DNA of 8,239 bases from an uncultured Bacteroidales bacterium (GCA_946614205.1 CAMOGR010000208.1:1-8239), one strand, 5' to 3'. Positions 1 through 6,457 are shown, numbered from the stretch's first letter. Numbers and translations: made by a program. The notes: generated by a model not told the origin, from the sequence alone.

Positions 1-1
1 A

Positions 2-337
2 GAGAAGATAAAGGCCACGCACTACGGTCGCAACATAGAGAAAATCATCAATCTGCTCTGCGAAGAGCCCGACGGCGAGGTCAAGACGGAGATGATACGT
101 TCCCTGGCCATCTACATGCGCCAGCAGTACCTCATCTGGAACAAGGACAGCGTGTCCGACGAGACGATATTCAAGGACATAGAGAAGCTCGCGGAGGGCC
201 GTCTCACCGTACCCGAAGGCCTGCGCCTCGGCCAGATTAACTTTGACGGCAACTTCGCCCGTCCTACCATGAGCGTCAATGTGGGAGGCTCCGGCAAGAG
301 GGGAGGCTTCCGCAAGAACAAAGGGAAGAGAAAATAA
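2..337 (+). CDS. DUF4290 domain protein, 3' part
   Basis: This is the C-terminal part of a DUF4290 protein, a family found in Bacteroidota with no assigned function. The frame is open from position 2, giving 111 visible residues before the TAA at 335-337. The stretch HYGRNIEKII near the left edge and YLIWNKDSVSDETIFKDIEKL further on match the pattern I recall for this family, so the gene clearly starts outside the window and the first in-frame ATG at 92 is not its start. The visible part looks soluble, with no signal peptide or membrane segment. It ends in a basic, Gly-rich tail (GKRGGFRKNKGKRK), which could contact nucleic acid, though that is only a guess. Its stop overlaps the ftsK start by one base (TAATG), so the two are probably co-transcribed and coupled. 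Family assignment is by remembered resemblance only. Confidence 0.8.
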   Translation, partial: EKIKATHYGRNIEKIINLLCEEPDGEVKTEMIRSLAIYMRQQYLIWNKDSVSDETIFKDIEKLAEGRLTVPEGLRLGQINFDGNFARPTMSVNVGGSGKRGGFRKNKGKRK

Positions 338-2754
338 TGAAAACGCCGTCCTTCATAAAGAACTGGGACGCCGGCCAGAAGGCCTCGGCGGTCAAGATTC
401 TTGGCCTGTTCATTGCGGCCCTGGCGCTCTTCATCTTTGTAGCAGCAGTCTCTTATCTTGCCCATTGGCAGCAGGATATGAGCTTTGTTCCCGGAGAGAA
501 GGTGGCCAATGCCGCCGGTTCGCTCGGCTACCGCACCGGCAAGTTCCTCGTAGGTGACTTCCTCGGCCTCGGCAGCTTCGCCCTGCTTGTCATACTGGTG
601 GTGATTTCCGTGCGCCTGCTGACCGGCAAGTGGATAATGTCCATCGGCCGGACCCTGCTCATCACCCTCAGCGGCGCTTTCGTCTCATCTTTGCTTCTGG
701 CCTACATAGGTCAGATTGCCGGCCTTTCCAACGCTTTCGGCGGCGGTTTGGGCGGCGAGTGCGGCGCGGCGGTCGTGGAATGGTCCGTGCGTGTTCTCGG
801 TTACATCATAACGGCCGTAGCCATCATCCTGCTGGTTGTGCTCTGGCTTTTCATCTCCTCGCCGCGTTTCAATGCATGGCTTGCAGGCCTTTGGAAGCCG
901 CGCCCCGTGAAGGAGCCGCGCATAGTCGATGCTCCCGATTCGTACGATTCTCCAGTTGCGCCGGCCAATCCCGGTCCTGTGCAAGACGCTCAGCCTGAGG
1001 AAGAAGATGTGCCCGTCCATGAAGAGGCTCCCGCTCCGAAAGAGCCTTCCGCACCTGCGGCTCCCGCCGTGAAGCCTGAAGAAAAGCCTGAGGACGACGC
1101 CCCCGGGGAGGACGAAGGCAACTTCGTGATAGACCGCGGCGAGGGCCTCGACACCACGGTCAAGAAGGAACTCAAGCCCATAGACAACCGCCTTGACCCG
1201 CCCGACGGCCTTCCCCAGTTCAAGTTCCCCAGCCTCGAGCTGCTCGAGAACCACGATACAGGCCGCCACGAGGTATCGACGGAAGAGCTTGTGCGCAACC
1301 GGAACCGCATCCGCGCCGCCCTTGCAAACTACAAGATTCAGGTCAATGACGTACGCGCCATCGTAGGCCCCACCGTCACCCTGTACAAGGTGTTCCCGGC
1401 GCCCGGAGTCAAGATTTCCGATATCAAGCGCCTCCAGGAAGACATTGCCATGTCGCTCAAGGCCAAGGGCGTGAGAGTCGTTACACTGGAAGATTCCGTC
1501 GGCATCGAAGTCGCCAACGACTATTCTTCCATCGTGCCTCTCAAGGCCCTGCTGAACGACGACGCCTTCCGCCAGAGCAAGTCCGAGCTCCCGGTTGCGA
1601 TAGGCTATACCATCACCCAGAACGTCAAGGTATTCGACCTCGCGGATGCGCCCCATCTCCTCATCGCAGGTGCTACCAAGCAGGGTAAGTCCGTGGGCCT
1701 CAACGTAATAGTCAGCTCGCTGCTATACAGCCGCCACCCTTCGGAGCTCAAGTTCGTATTCATCGACCCCAAGATGGTCGAATTCTCGGCCTACGCGCAG
1801 CTGCTGCATCATTATCTCGCAGTGCTTCCCGAGGCGGCGAGCGAGGAGGACGAACAGGCCAGGGCCATAGTCAAGAAACCCAAGGACGCGGAGAAGATTC
1901 TGCGTTCGGTGTGCATAGAGATGGACGAACGCTACGAGCTTCTTTCCAAGGCCGGGGTCAACAAGATTACCGCCTACAACGACAAGTACCGCAACCATCA
2001 TCTGCGCTCCGACCAGGGCCACCGCTTCCTGCCGTACCTGGTCGTCGTGGTGGACGAGTATGCCGACCTAACCATGACCAGCGGAGGCGGTCCCGAGGCC
2101 AAGGCGGCAGGCCGCAGCATCACCGGCTCCATCATACGTCTGGCCCAGAAGGGCCGTGCTGCCGGCATCCACGTCATCCTGGCTACCCAGCGTCCTTCGG
2201 TGGACGTGATTTCCGGTCTTATCAAGAGCAACTTCCCTATGCGAATCGCCTTCAGGGTGGCCTCCAGGGTGGACTCCATGACCATCCTCGACGCTCCCGG
2301 AGCCGAGAAGCTCATAGGCCGCGGCGACATGCTGTTCAGCGCCGGCATCGACTCCGAGCGCATCCAGTGCGGCTACGTGAGCAGCGAAGAGATAGACCGT
2401 ATCAACGAATTCATCAGTACCCAGAAAGGATACGCCAAGAGCTACAACACTCCGTACTACCTTCCCGCAGTGGAGGAGGCCGGCAGCGAGGGCGGCAGCG
2501 GCGGCTCCGGAGGCGACATGGGCGACCTCGACGAGCGCTTCCGCGAGGCTGCGGAACTGGTTGTCACCACGCAAAAAGCGTCGACTTCTTATCTGCAGAC
2601 CCGTCTCGGTATGGGATTTGCGAAGGCAGCAAGGGTAATGGGACAGCTCGAGACGGCAGGAGTCGTAGGACCGCAGGAGGGTGCAAAGCCCCGCCAGGTC
2701 CTCGTTGCCGACCTGATGAGCCTCCAGAACCTTTTGGATACACTTGCAAAATGA
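337..2754 (+). CDS. ftsK: DNA translocase FtsK/SpoIIIE
   Basis: FtsK is a septum-anchored hexameric ATPase that pumps double-stranded DNA, clearing chromosome ends from the closing division site and activating XerCD recombination at dif. The 805-residue protein has the full architecture. Four membrane segments lie at about 19-41, 76-95, 104-127 and 151-174. A Pro/Ala/Glu-rich linker covers about 186-285, and the alpha and beta motor domains cover about 300-705. Walker A is GATKQGKS (445-452) and Walker B ends in DE (573-574), followed by ATQRPSVDVISG and LIGRGDML. A Gly/Ser linker (716-726) leads to the winged-helix gamma domain (about 729-800). Length is normal for Bacteroidota. Oddities are a Lys inside Walker A, a longer loop after Walker B, and substitutions in the gamma recognition helix. 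The ATG at 337 overlaps the preceding stop by one base and fits the first membrane segment. The 3' end overlaps the lolA-like gene. Confidence 0.97.
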   Translation: MKTPSFIKNWDAGQKASAVKILGLFIAALALFIFVAAVSYLAHWQQDMSFVPGEKVANAAGSLGYRTGKFLVGDFLGLGSFALLVILVVISVRLLTGKWIMSIGRTLLITLSGAFVSSLLLAYIGQIAGLSNAFGGGLGGECGAAVVEWSVRVLGYIITAVAIILLVVLWLFISSPRFNAWLAGLWKPRPVKEPRIVDAPDSYDSPVAPANPGPVQDAQPEEEDVPVHEEAPAPKEPSAPAAPAVKPEEKPEDDAPGEDEGNFVIDRGEGLDTTVKKELKPIDNRLDPPDGLPQFKFPSLELLENHDTGRHEVSTEELVRNRNRIRAALANYKIQVNDVRAIVGPTVTLYKVFPAPGVKISDIKRLQEDIAMSLKAKGVRVVTLEDSVGIEVANDYSSIVPLKALLNDDAFRQSKSELPVAIGYTITQNVKVFDLADAPHLLIAGATKQGKSVGLNVIVSSLLYSRHPSELKFVFIDPKMVEFSAYAQLLHHYLAVLPEAASEEDEQARAIVKKPKDAEKILRSVCIEMDERYELLSKAGVNKITAYNDKYRNHHLRSDQGHRFLPYLVVVVDEYADLTMTSGGGPEAKAAGRSITGSIIRLAQKGRAAGIHVILATQRPSVDVISGLIKSNFPMRIAFRVASRVDSMTILDAPGAEKLIGRGDMLFSAGIDSERIQCGYVSSEEIDRINEFISTQKGYAKSYNTPYYLPAVEEAGSEGGSGGSGGDMGDLDERFREAAELVVTTQKASTSYLQTRLGMGFAKAARVMGQLETAGVVGPQEGAKPRQVLVADLMSLQNLLDTLAK

Positions 2755-3266
2755 TGAAAAGAACGCTTGCAATACTTCTTCTCGCCTTCTGTGGCGCCTT
2801 TGCCTCAGCTCAGGCCCCGGATGCCATGGCCCTCAAGGCCCTCGTGGACAGCAACCGCGTGAACTTCAAGTACACCCTTTCCGCCAAGGACAGGCCCCAG
2901 ATTGCCACTTCCGGTACCGTGGTGCTTGACGGCCCGTGTTATCATCTCAGCACGAAGGGAGCCGACATCTGGTGCGACGGCACCACCAAGTGGACCGTCG
3001 ACTCGGAGGCGAAGGAGGTCTATATAGAGTCTTCCGAAGGCACTCGCGAGTTCCTCACCAATCCCACTGCATATCTGGACAAGGTTGAGGGGCTCAAGGT
3101 CACTGACAAGCAGGTCAGCGGCGTGTACAACGAGCCCACCCAGGGCGCGGCCGTAGCTTTCAAGCTGACCTCCATAAAGAGTTCGCCCCTTACCGGCGGC
3201 ACTGCGGAATTTTTCTTCGACACTTCTGCCCTCGGGCAGGAGTGGGTAATCACCGACCTGAGATGA
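2751..3266 (+). CDS. lolA: LolA-like outer-membrane lipoprotein carrier
   Basis: The product is a periplasmic LolA-fold protein expected to bind lipoproteins released from the inner membrane and carry them to the outer membrane. The mature part fits the half-barrel pattern of this family in Bacteroidota: repeated beta-strand stretches, the segment KWTVDSEAKEVYIE where family members have the conserved VW-x-EV-I region, and a C-terminal WVITDLR where others end in VVDLR. A type I signal peptide is clear: KR, a hydrophobic core and ASA before Gln21. At 171 residues it is shorter than the roughly 200 usual for LolA, hence 'LolA-like'. The start is ATG 2751, giving a 4-nt ATGA overlap with ftsK; ATG 2754 is one codon later and equally possible. 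The open frame continues upstream to 1911, but that part only shadows ftsK. Position directly after ftsK supports the assignment, because ftsK-lolA is also the E. coli order. Confidence 0.85.
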   Translation: MMKRTLAILLLAFCGAFASAQAPDAMALKALVDSNRVNFKYTLSAKDRPQIATSGTVVLDGPCYHLSTKGADIWCDGTTKWTVDSEAKEVYIESSEGTREFLTNPTAYLDKVEGLKVTDKQVSGVYNEPTQGAAVAFKLTSIKSSPLTGGTAEFFFDTSALGQEWVITDLR

Positions 3267-4561
3267 AAGTCTGCGTAGGACTCTCAGGAGGAGTGGATTC
3301 CAGCGTTGCGGCCCTGTTGCTCAAGCGGCAGGGCTACGATGTTTTTGCCATGTTCATGCAGAACTGGCACGATACCGAAGGGACGCTTCACGGCGACTGC
3401 GAGTGGGAGGAAGACAAGTTCGTCGCCGAGCTCGTCGCCCGCAAGATCGGCATACCTTTCTATTTCGTCGACCTCTCGGATGAGTACCGCCGCAGGGTGC
3501 TCGATTACATGTTCGACGAGTATGCACGCGGGCGCACTCCCAACCCCGACGTGCTGTGCAACAGCGAGATAAAATTCGACGCTTTCCTCGCCAAGGCTCA
3601 GGCTCTCGGCGCCGACATGGTGGCTACCGGCCACTATTGCCGCAGGGAGCTATCTTCCGACGGAAACTGGAAACTGCTTGAAGGGGTGGACCCGGGCAAG
3701 GACCAGAGCTACTTCCTGTGCCGGCTGAGCCAGGACCAGCTTGCCCATGCGCTTTTCCCCATCGGCGGCATGCTCAAGAGCGAGGTGCGCGCCATCGCCG
3801 CCGAGGCTGACCTGCCGTCCGCCGACAAGAAGGACTCCCAGGGCATTTGCTTCGTGGGCAAGGTCGACCTCCCCGTGTTCCTGCAGCAGAAGCTTGCCAG
3901 TGTCGAGGGAGACGTGGTGGAGGTCTTCGACCGCTGGTACGCCGACTCTTCCGATTATCACTCGAGGCTCCGCCTGCTTTCTTCAAAGACTCCCGGGGAG
4001 TTGTCCGACGAGGAGCTTTTGGCCCTTTCCAAGCCGCTGGATTACAGCAATATAGTATTTGAGACGGAAAGCTATCGCAGCGGGCGGCATCACGTCCGCA
4101 AGACCCGTTACAAGCAGCATCCGTGGGCCGTTGTGGCCGGCCGTCACGAGGGCGCGCAGTTCTATACCGTAGGCCAGCGCAAAGGGCTTGCCATCGGCGG
4201 GCATCAGCATCCTCTCTTCGTCATAGCCACGGATGTCGCCGCCAACAGGGTTTACGTGGGCGAGGGCGAAGACCACAAGGGACTGTGGCGAAGCGTCCTA
4301 AGGGTGGCTCCGGACGAGGTCCACTGGATGCGTGAGCAGCTCGCTCTTTCCGTGGGAGAGTCGCTTCGCTGCCGCGTGCGCATACGCTATCGCCAGGAGC
4401 TGCAGGACGCCGTTCTCCTAATGCGTGACTGCGGGCTGTTCGTCGTTTTCGACAAGCCTCAGCGCAGCATAACTCCCGGTCAGTTTGCTGCTTTCTACGC
4501 CCTTCAGGACCCTTCAGACAAGTGGGACGCCCCCGAACTTCTGGGCAGCGGAGTTATTTGA
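3263..4561 (+). CDS. mnmA: tRNA-specific 2-thiouridylase MnmA
   Basis: MnmA activates U34 of Lys, Glu and Gln tRNAs with ATP and inserts sulfur delivered by a persulfide relay, giving the 2-thio group needed for accurate wobble decoding. It acts in the cytoplasm. The 432-residue protein shows the PP-loop SGGVDSS (8-14), the first catalytic Cys99 in TPNPDVLCNSEIKF, the KDQSYFL motif (146-152), the second catalytic Cys196 in GICFVG, and the C-terminal beta-barrel with FYTVGQRKGLAIGG (300-313), RIRYRQ and ITPGQF. It is longer than the roughly 360-370 residues of E. coli MnmA, mainly from about 65 extra residues at about 222-290 between the catalytic and barrel parts. Bacteroidota MnmA proteins often carry an insert here. 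ATG 3263 is chosen because it starts right at the PP-loop strand and overlaps the previous stop as ATGA. The in-frame ATG at 3242 would add seven residues coded inside the lolA-like gene. Confidence 0.96.
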   Translation: MKVCVGLSGGVDSSVAALLLKRQGYDVFAMFMQNWHDTEGTLHGDCEWEEDKFVAELVARKIGIPFYFVDLSDEYRRRVLDYMFDEYARGRTPNPDVLCNSEIKFDAFLAKAQALGADMVATGHYCRRELSSDGNWKLLEGVDPGKDQSYFLCRLSQDQLAHALFPIGGMLKSEVRAIAAEADLPSADKKDSQGICFVGKVDLPVFLQQKLASVEGDVVEVFDRWYADSSDYHSRLRLLSSKTPGELSDEELLALSKPLDYSNIVFETESYRSGRHHVRKTRYKQHPWAVVAGRHEGAQFYTVGQRKGLAIGGHQHPLFVIATDVAANRVYVGEGEDHKGLWRSVLRVAPDEVHWMREQLALSVGESLRCRVRIRYRQELQDAVLLMRDCGLFVVFDKPQRSITPGQFAAFYALQDPSDKWDAPELLGSGVI

Positions 4562-4563
4562 TT

Positions 4564-5436
4564 ATGCGTTCGTTCCTTATAGTCTTGTTTGCCTTCTGCT
4601 GCATCGGCGCTTCTGCGCAGGGGATGTACCAGCCGCCGCAGGGCGATCTTCACCTGAGCCCTCCGGCCGTCCCGGAGTACATCGTGTTCGCCGGCGATAC
4701 GGTACGCTTCGACACTGCGGAAAAGTATGAAAGGATGGACCGGGAACTCATGTCCTTCACTTTCATGCATACGACCTCGATGCTGATGCTCAAGAGGTCC
4801 GGGAGATATTTCCCCCAGGTGGAGCCTGTGCTTCGGCAGAAGGGTGTCCCGGACGATCTCAAGTACCTCATGGTCATAGAGAGCAACCTGGATCCGAAGG
4901 CGCTCAGCGTCGCCGGTGCTGCAGGCCTGTGGCAGTTCATGAAGACTACCGCCAAGGAGTTCGGGCTGGAGGTCGGCGCCGAGGTTGATGAACGCTATCA
5001 CATTGAAAAAGAGACTTCTGCGGCCTGTGAGTTCCTGCTGCGCGCCTACAGGCTGTTCGGCAACTGGCCCACGGCGGCTGCGAGTTACAACAGCGGAATG
5101 GGCGGCATGGTGAAGCGCATCGCCGAGCAGAAGCGCGGCAGCTCGTTCGACCTGTGGCTGCCGGAAGAGACCACCCGCTACGTATACCGCATCCTTGCGG
5201 CCAAGATGCTGTTCGAGAATCCCGCGGCCTTCGGTTTCAACGTCACTGAACGCTATCCCTACGTCCCTCCCAGGCTTACGGTCACTACGTCCAGCTCCAT
5301 CCCGAGCCTCGTGGAGTTCGCCGAGAGCTACGGCGTAAGCTATGCTGAGCTCAAGAGGGCCAACCTGTGGCTGCGCGACGTCCGACTCACCAACAAGGAG
5401 AACAGGACCTACAGCATCGTTATTCCAGCTTATTGA
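4564..5436 (+). CDS. Lytic transglycosylase, GH23/SLT family
   Basis: The product is predicted to cleave the MurNAc-GlcNAc bond of peptidoglycan, forming 1,6-anhydroMurNAc, in the periplasm. The 290-residue protein has a type I signal peptide (MRSFLIV... to ASA before Gln19). Its SLT domain covers about 85-225: the catalytic Glu106 in the VIESN motif, the SVAGAAGLWQFM motif (115-126) and ASYNSG (173-178), the set typical of MltD-like enzymes. The C-terminal 45 residues (about 246-290: SLVEFAESYGVSYAELKRAN to the end) resemble a LysM-like wall-binding module. E. coli MltD is longer and has clear LysM repeats, so mltD itself is not claimed. ATG 4564 lies 2 nt after the mnmA stop and begins the signal peptide; an in-frame ATG at 4522 would place codons inside mnmA and bury the signal peptide. 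It is the last gene of the co-directional cluster and ends 9 bp from the convergent apbE. Confidence 0.92.
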   Translation: MRSFLIVLFAFCCIGASAQGMYQPPQGDLHLSPPAVPEYIVFAGDTVRFDTAEKYERMDRELMSFTFMHTTSMLMLKRSGRYFPQVEPVLRQKGVPDDLKYLMVIESNLDPKALSVAGAAGLWQFMKTTAKEFGLEVGAEVDERYHIEKETSAACEFLLRAYRLFGNWPTAAASYNSGMGGMVKRIAEQKRGSSFDLWLPEETTRYVYRILAAKMLFENPAAFGFNVTERYPYVPPRLTVTTSSSIPSLVEFAESYGVSYAELKRANLWLRDVRLTNKENRTYSIVIPAY

Positions 5437-5441
5437 TCAGC

Positions 5442-5482
5442 CGCTTCAGAATCCTTCGGACTTCCAGATGCCGTCTGAAGTG
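5442..5482. terminator. Candidate hairpin at convergent gene ends
   Basis: A perfect 7-bp inverted repeat, CTTCAGA (5444-5450) and TCTGAAG (5474-5480), spans the boundary between the lytic transglycosylase and apbE and covers the last apbE codons. A G-T wobble and one C-G pair could extend the stem to 9 bp. The loop is 23 nt and contains CTTCGG, which could form a UUCG-type mini-loop. There is no T tract on either side, so it is not a classical intrinsic terminator. A repeat this short is expected by chance several times in a window of this size, and only its location makes it a candidate. Confidence 0.2.
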
Positions 5483-6375
5483 ATGAGGCAGGCCTCTATG
5501 CCGGGGTGTGCCTCCACGAAGCTGCGGGCTTCCTGCAGCCCAACCACCATGAAGTACGTCGCAAGTGCGTCGGCCTGCGTTGCCGTCGGGGCTACTACGG
5601 TGGCGCTCAGGAGGTTGTGCTCGACTGGACGGCCTGTCCTGGGGTCGATGGTGTGTGCGTATTTGTGCCCGTCCTTCACATAGAATTTGCGGTAGTTGCC
5701 AGACGTCACTACGCCGTGACCGCCGCCGTCCGAGGTCCAGATGCCGGACAGTGACGCTCCCGGGGTGTCGTTGCCGTCCTCCGGGGTGTCGATGCCGATT
5801 GTCCATGGCTTCCCGGAGGGATTGATGCCCTCGCAGTAAATTTCCCCTATGTCCACGAGCATGTCCTTGGCGCCTACGGAATGCAGGTATCCGGCAACGA
5901 GGTCGCAGGTGTAGCCTTGCGCTATCGCATTGAAATTAAGCACTTCGCGTCTTTTGCAGCGCTCCATCGCAAGCTCGATTGCCTCCTGTGAAGGGAGGCT
6001 GTCCGCAGTGAATCCGAAGCCCCAGATGTCGAACAGGGGACCGGCGGCTGCGTCGAAAGCTCCGCCGCTCAGGGTGCGGAACTCCTCGGCGCGGCGCTCC
6101 ATGTCGAGGAACATGTCGTTGAGAAGTACGTCCTCCCCGGCATTGCGCCTGCTCAGCAGCGACTTCCTGTTGTACCCGGAGAGGGTGGTGTCCACTGCGA
6201 CGAGTATGTCCTCTATGGCGGCCGCCACCTGTTCGCGGGATGCGCTCACGTTGGCGGGGTTGTATCTCACGCTGTAGGTCCCGCCTTGTGCGTATCCTCC
6301 GACGGTTACATACCCGCGGGAGCATGATACGGCTGCGAGAAGGACTAAAAATGCAAGAAAATGGCTTGATTTCAT
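5446..6375 (-). CDS. apbE: FAD:protein FMN transferase ApbE, lipoprotein
   Basis: ApbE transfers FMN from FAD to a Thr or Ser of target proteins such as NqrB/NqrC or RnfG/RnfD subunits, on the periplasmic side of the membrane. The 309-residue product starts with a lipoprotein signal peptide whose lipobox ends LAAVSC (Cys18). Family motifs are SGYNRKSLLSRRN (66-78), LSGGAFDAAAGPLFDIWGFG (102-121), LNFNAIAQGYTCDLV (146-160), VVTSGNYRKFY (222-232), HTIDPRTGRPV (241-251) and QADALAT (267-273). Asp269 and Thr273 are the expected metal ligands. Two places look shortened compared with my memory of the family: the run into LNFNAIAQGY, and VDIGEI (174-179), where IGGEI is usual. ATG 6375 is chosen over ATG 6432 because it begins the signal peptide and lies just downstream of a TACCTTTG element; 6432 lies upstream of it. 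It is transcribed alone, convergent with the transglycosylase and divergent from the FISUMP gene. The protein targets are not in this window. Confidence 0.93.
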   Translation of the reverse strand: MKSSHFLAFLVLLAAVSCSRGYVTVGGYAQGGTYSVRYNPANVSASREQVAAAIEDILVAVDTTLSGYNRKSLLSRRNAGEDVLLNDMFLDMERRAEEFRTLSGGAFDAAAGPLFDIWGFGFTADSLPSQEAIELAMERCKRREVLNFNAIAQGYTCDLVAGYLHSVGAKDMLVDIGEIYCEGINPSGKPWTIGIDTPEDGNDTPGASLSGIWTSDGGGHGVVTSGNYRKFYVKDGHKYAHTIDPRTGRPVEHNLLSATVVAPTATQADALATYFMVVGLQEARSFVEAHPGIEACLITSDGIWKSEGF

Positions 6376-6398
6376 TGTTTCTGGCCTGACTATTGGTG

Positions 6399-6406
6399 CA
6401 AAGGTA
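6399..6406 (-). promoter_or_regulatory. Bacteroidetes -7 promoter element for apbE
   Basis: Read on the minus strand this is TACCTTTG, an exact match to the TAnnTTTG -7 consensus of the Bacteroidetes primary sigma factor. It ends 23 bp upstream of the chosen apbE ATG, so the transcript would start near 6393 with a leader of about 18 nt. No convincing TTTG -33 element is found at the usual spacing; the region there is only AT-rich. It decides the apbE start, since the upstream in-frame ATG at 6432 would not be transcribed from here. Confidence 0.65.
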
Positions 6407-6413
6407 GAGGATT

Positions 6414-6440
6414 TTTGCATAAAAATACGCATATTTGCAT
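6414..6440 (+). repeat. Direct repeat TTTGCAT, 20-bp spacing
   Basis: TTTGCAT occurs at 6414-6420 and 6434-6440, exactly 20 bp apart (about two helical turns). Between them lies an inverted repeat, AAATA-CGCA-TATTT (6423-6436). Both sit in the divergent region between apbE and the FISUMP gene, overlapping the candidate promoters. They could be a binding site for a regulator of either gene, or only AT-rich promoter sequence. Confidence 0.4.
6430..6437 (+). promoter_or_regulatory. Weak candidate -7 element for FISUMP-RSH pair
   Basis: CATATTTG matches TAnnTTTG with one mismatch in the first base. Transcription would start near 6443, leaving a leader of about 15 nt before the ATG at 6458. A second one-mismatch match, GATTTTTG, lies at 6410-6417. 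Neither has a clear TTTG -33 element at the expected distance. A promoter somewhere in this 82-bp divergent gap is required for the downstream pair, but which site is used cannot be settled by eye. Confidence 0.3.
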
Positions 6441-6457
6441 TTCATAAACGTTAGAAT

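Noticed and set aside
92..337. ATG 92 as the start of the first gene
   Set aside because: The same frame is open to the left edge and codes for conserved DUF4290 sequence, so the gene is truncated by the window rather than starting at 92.
685..1656. 323-codon open frame on the minus strand inside ftsK
   Set aside because: It is fully antisense to a well-conserved ftsK region. The GC-rich codon bias leaves such frames open, and the translation has no recognisable domain.
1911..2750. Long upstream extension of the lolA-like frame inside ftsK
   Set aside because: The extension is Arg/Gln/Pro-rich shadow sequence over the FtsK motor. The signal peptide at 2751 marks the true start.
2068..2772. 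234-codon minus-strand frame over the end of ftsK
   Set aside because: It is antisense to the motor and gamma coding sequence, with no recognisable motifs.
4123..4730. Small Arg-rich open frames within mnmA and across its junction with the transglycosylase gene
   Set aside because: They are out-of-frame shadows of mnmA and the transglycosylase, with no independent start context or domain.
5936..6445. 169-codon minus-strand frame overlapping apbE
   Set aside because: It is a frame shadow of apbE, Arg-rich, with no domain pattern, and it starts upstream of the apbE promoter.
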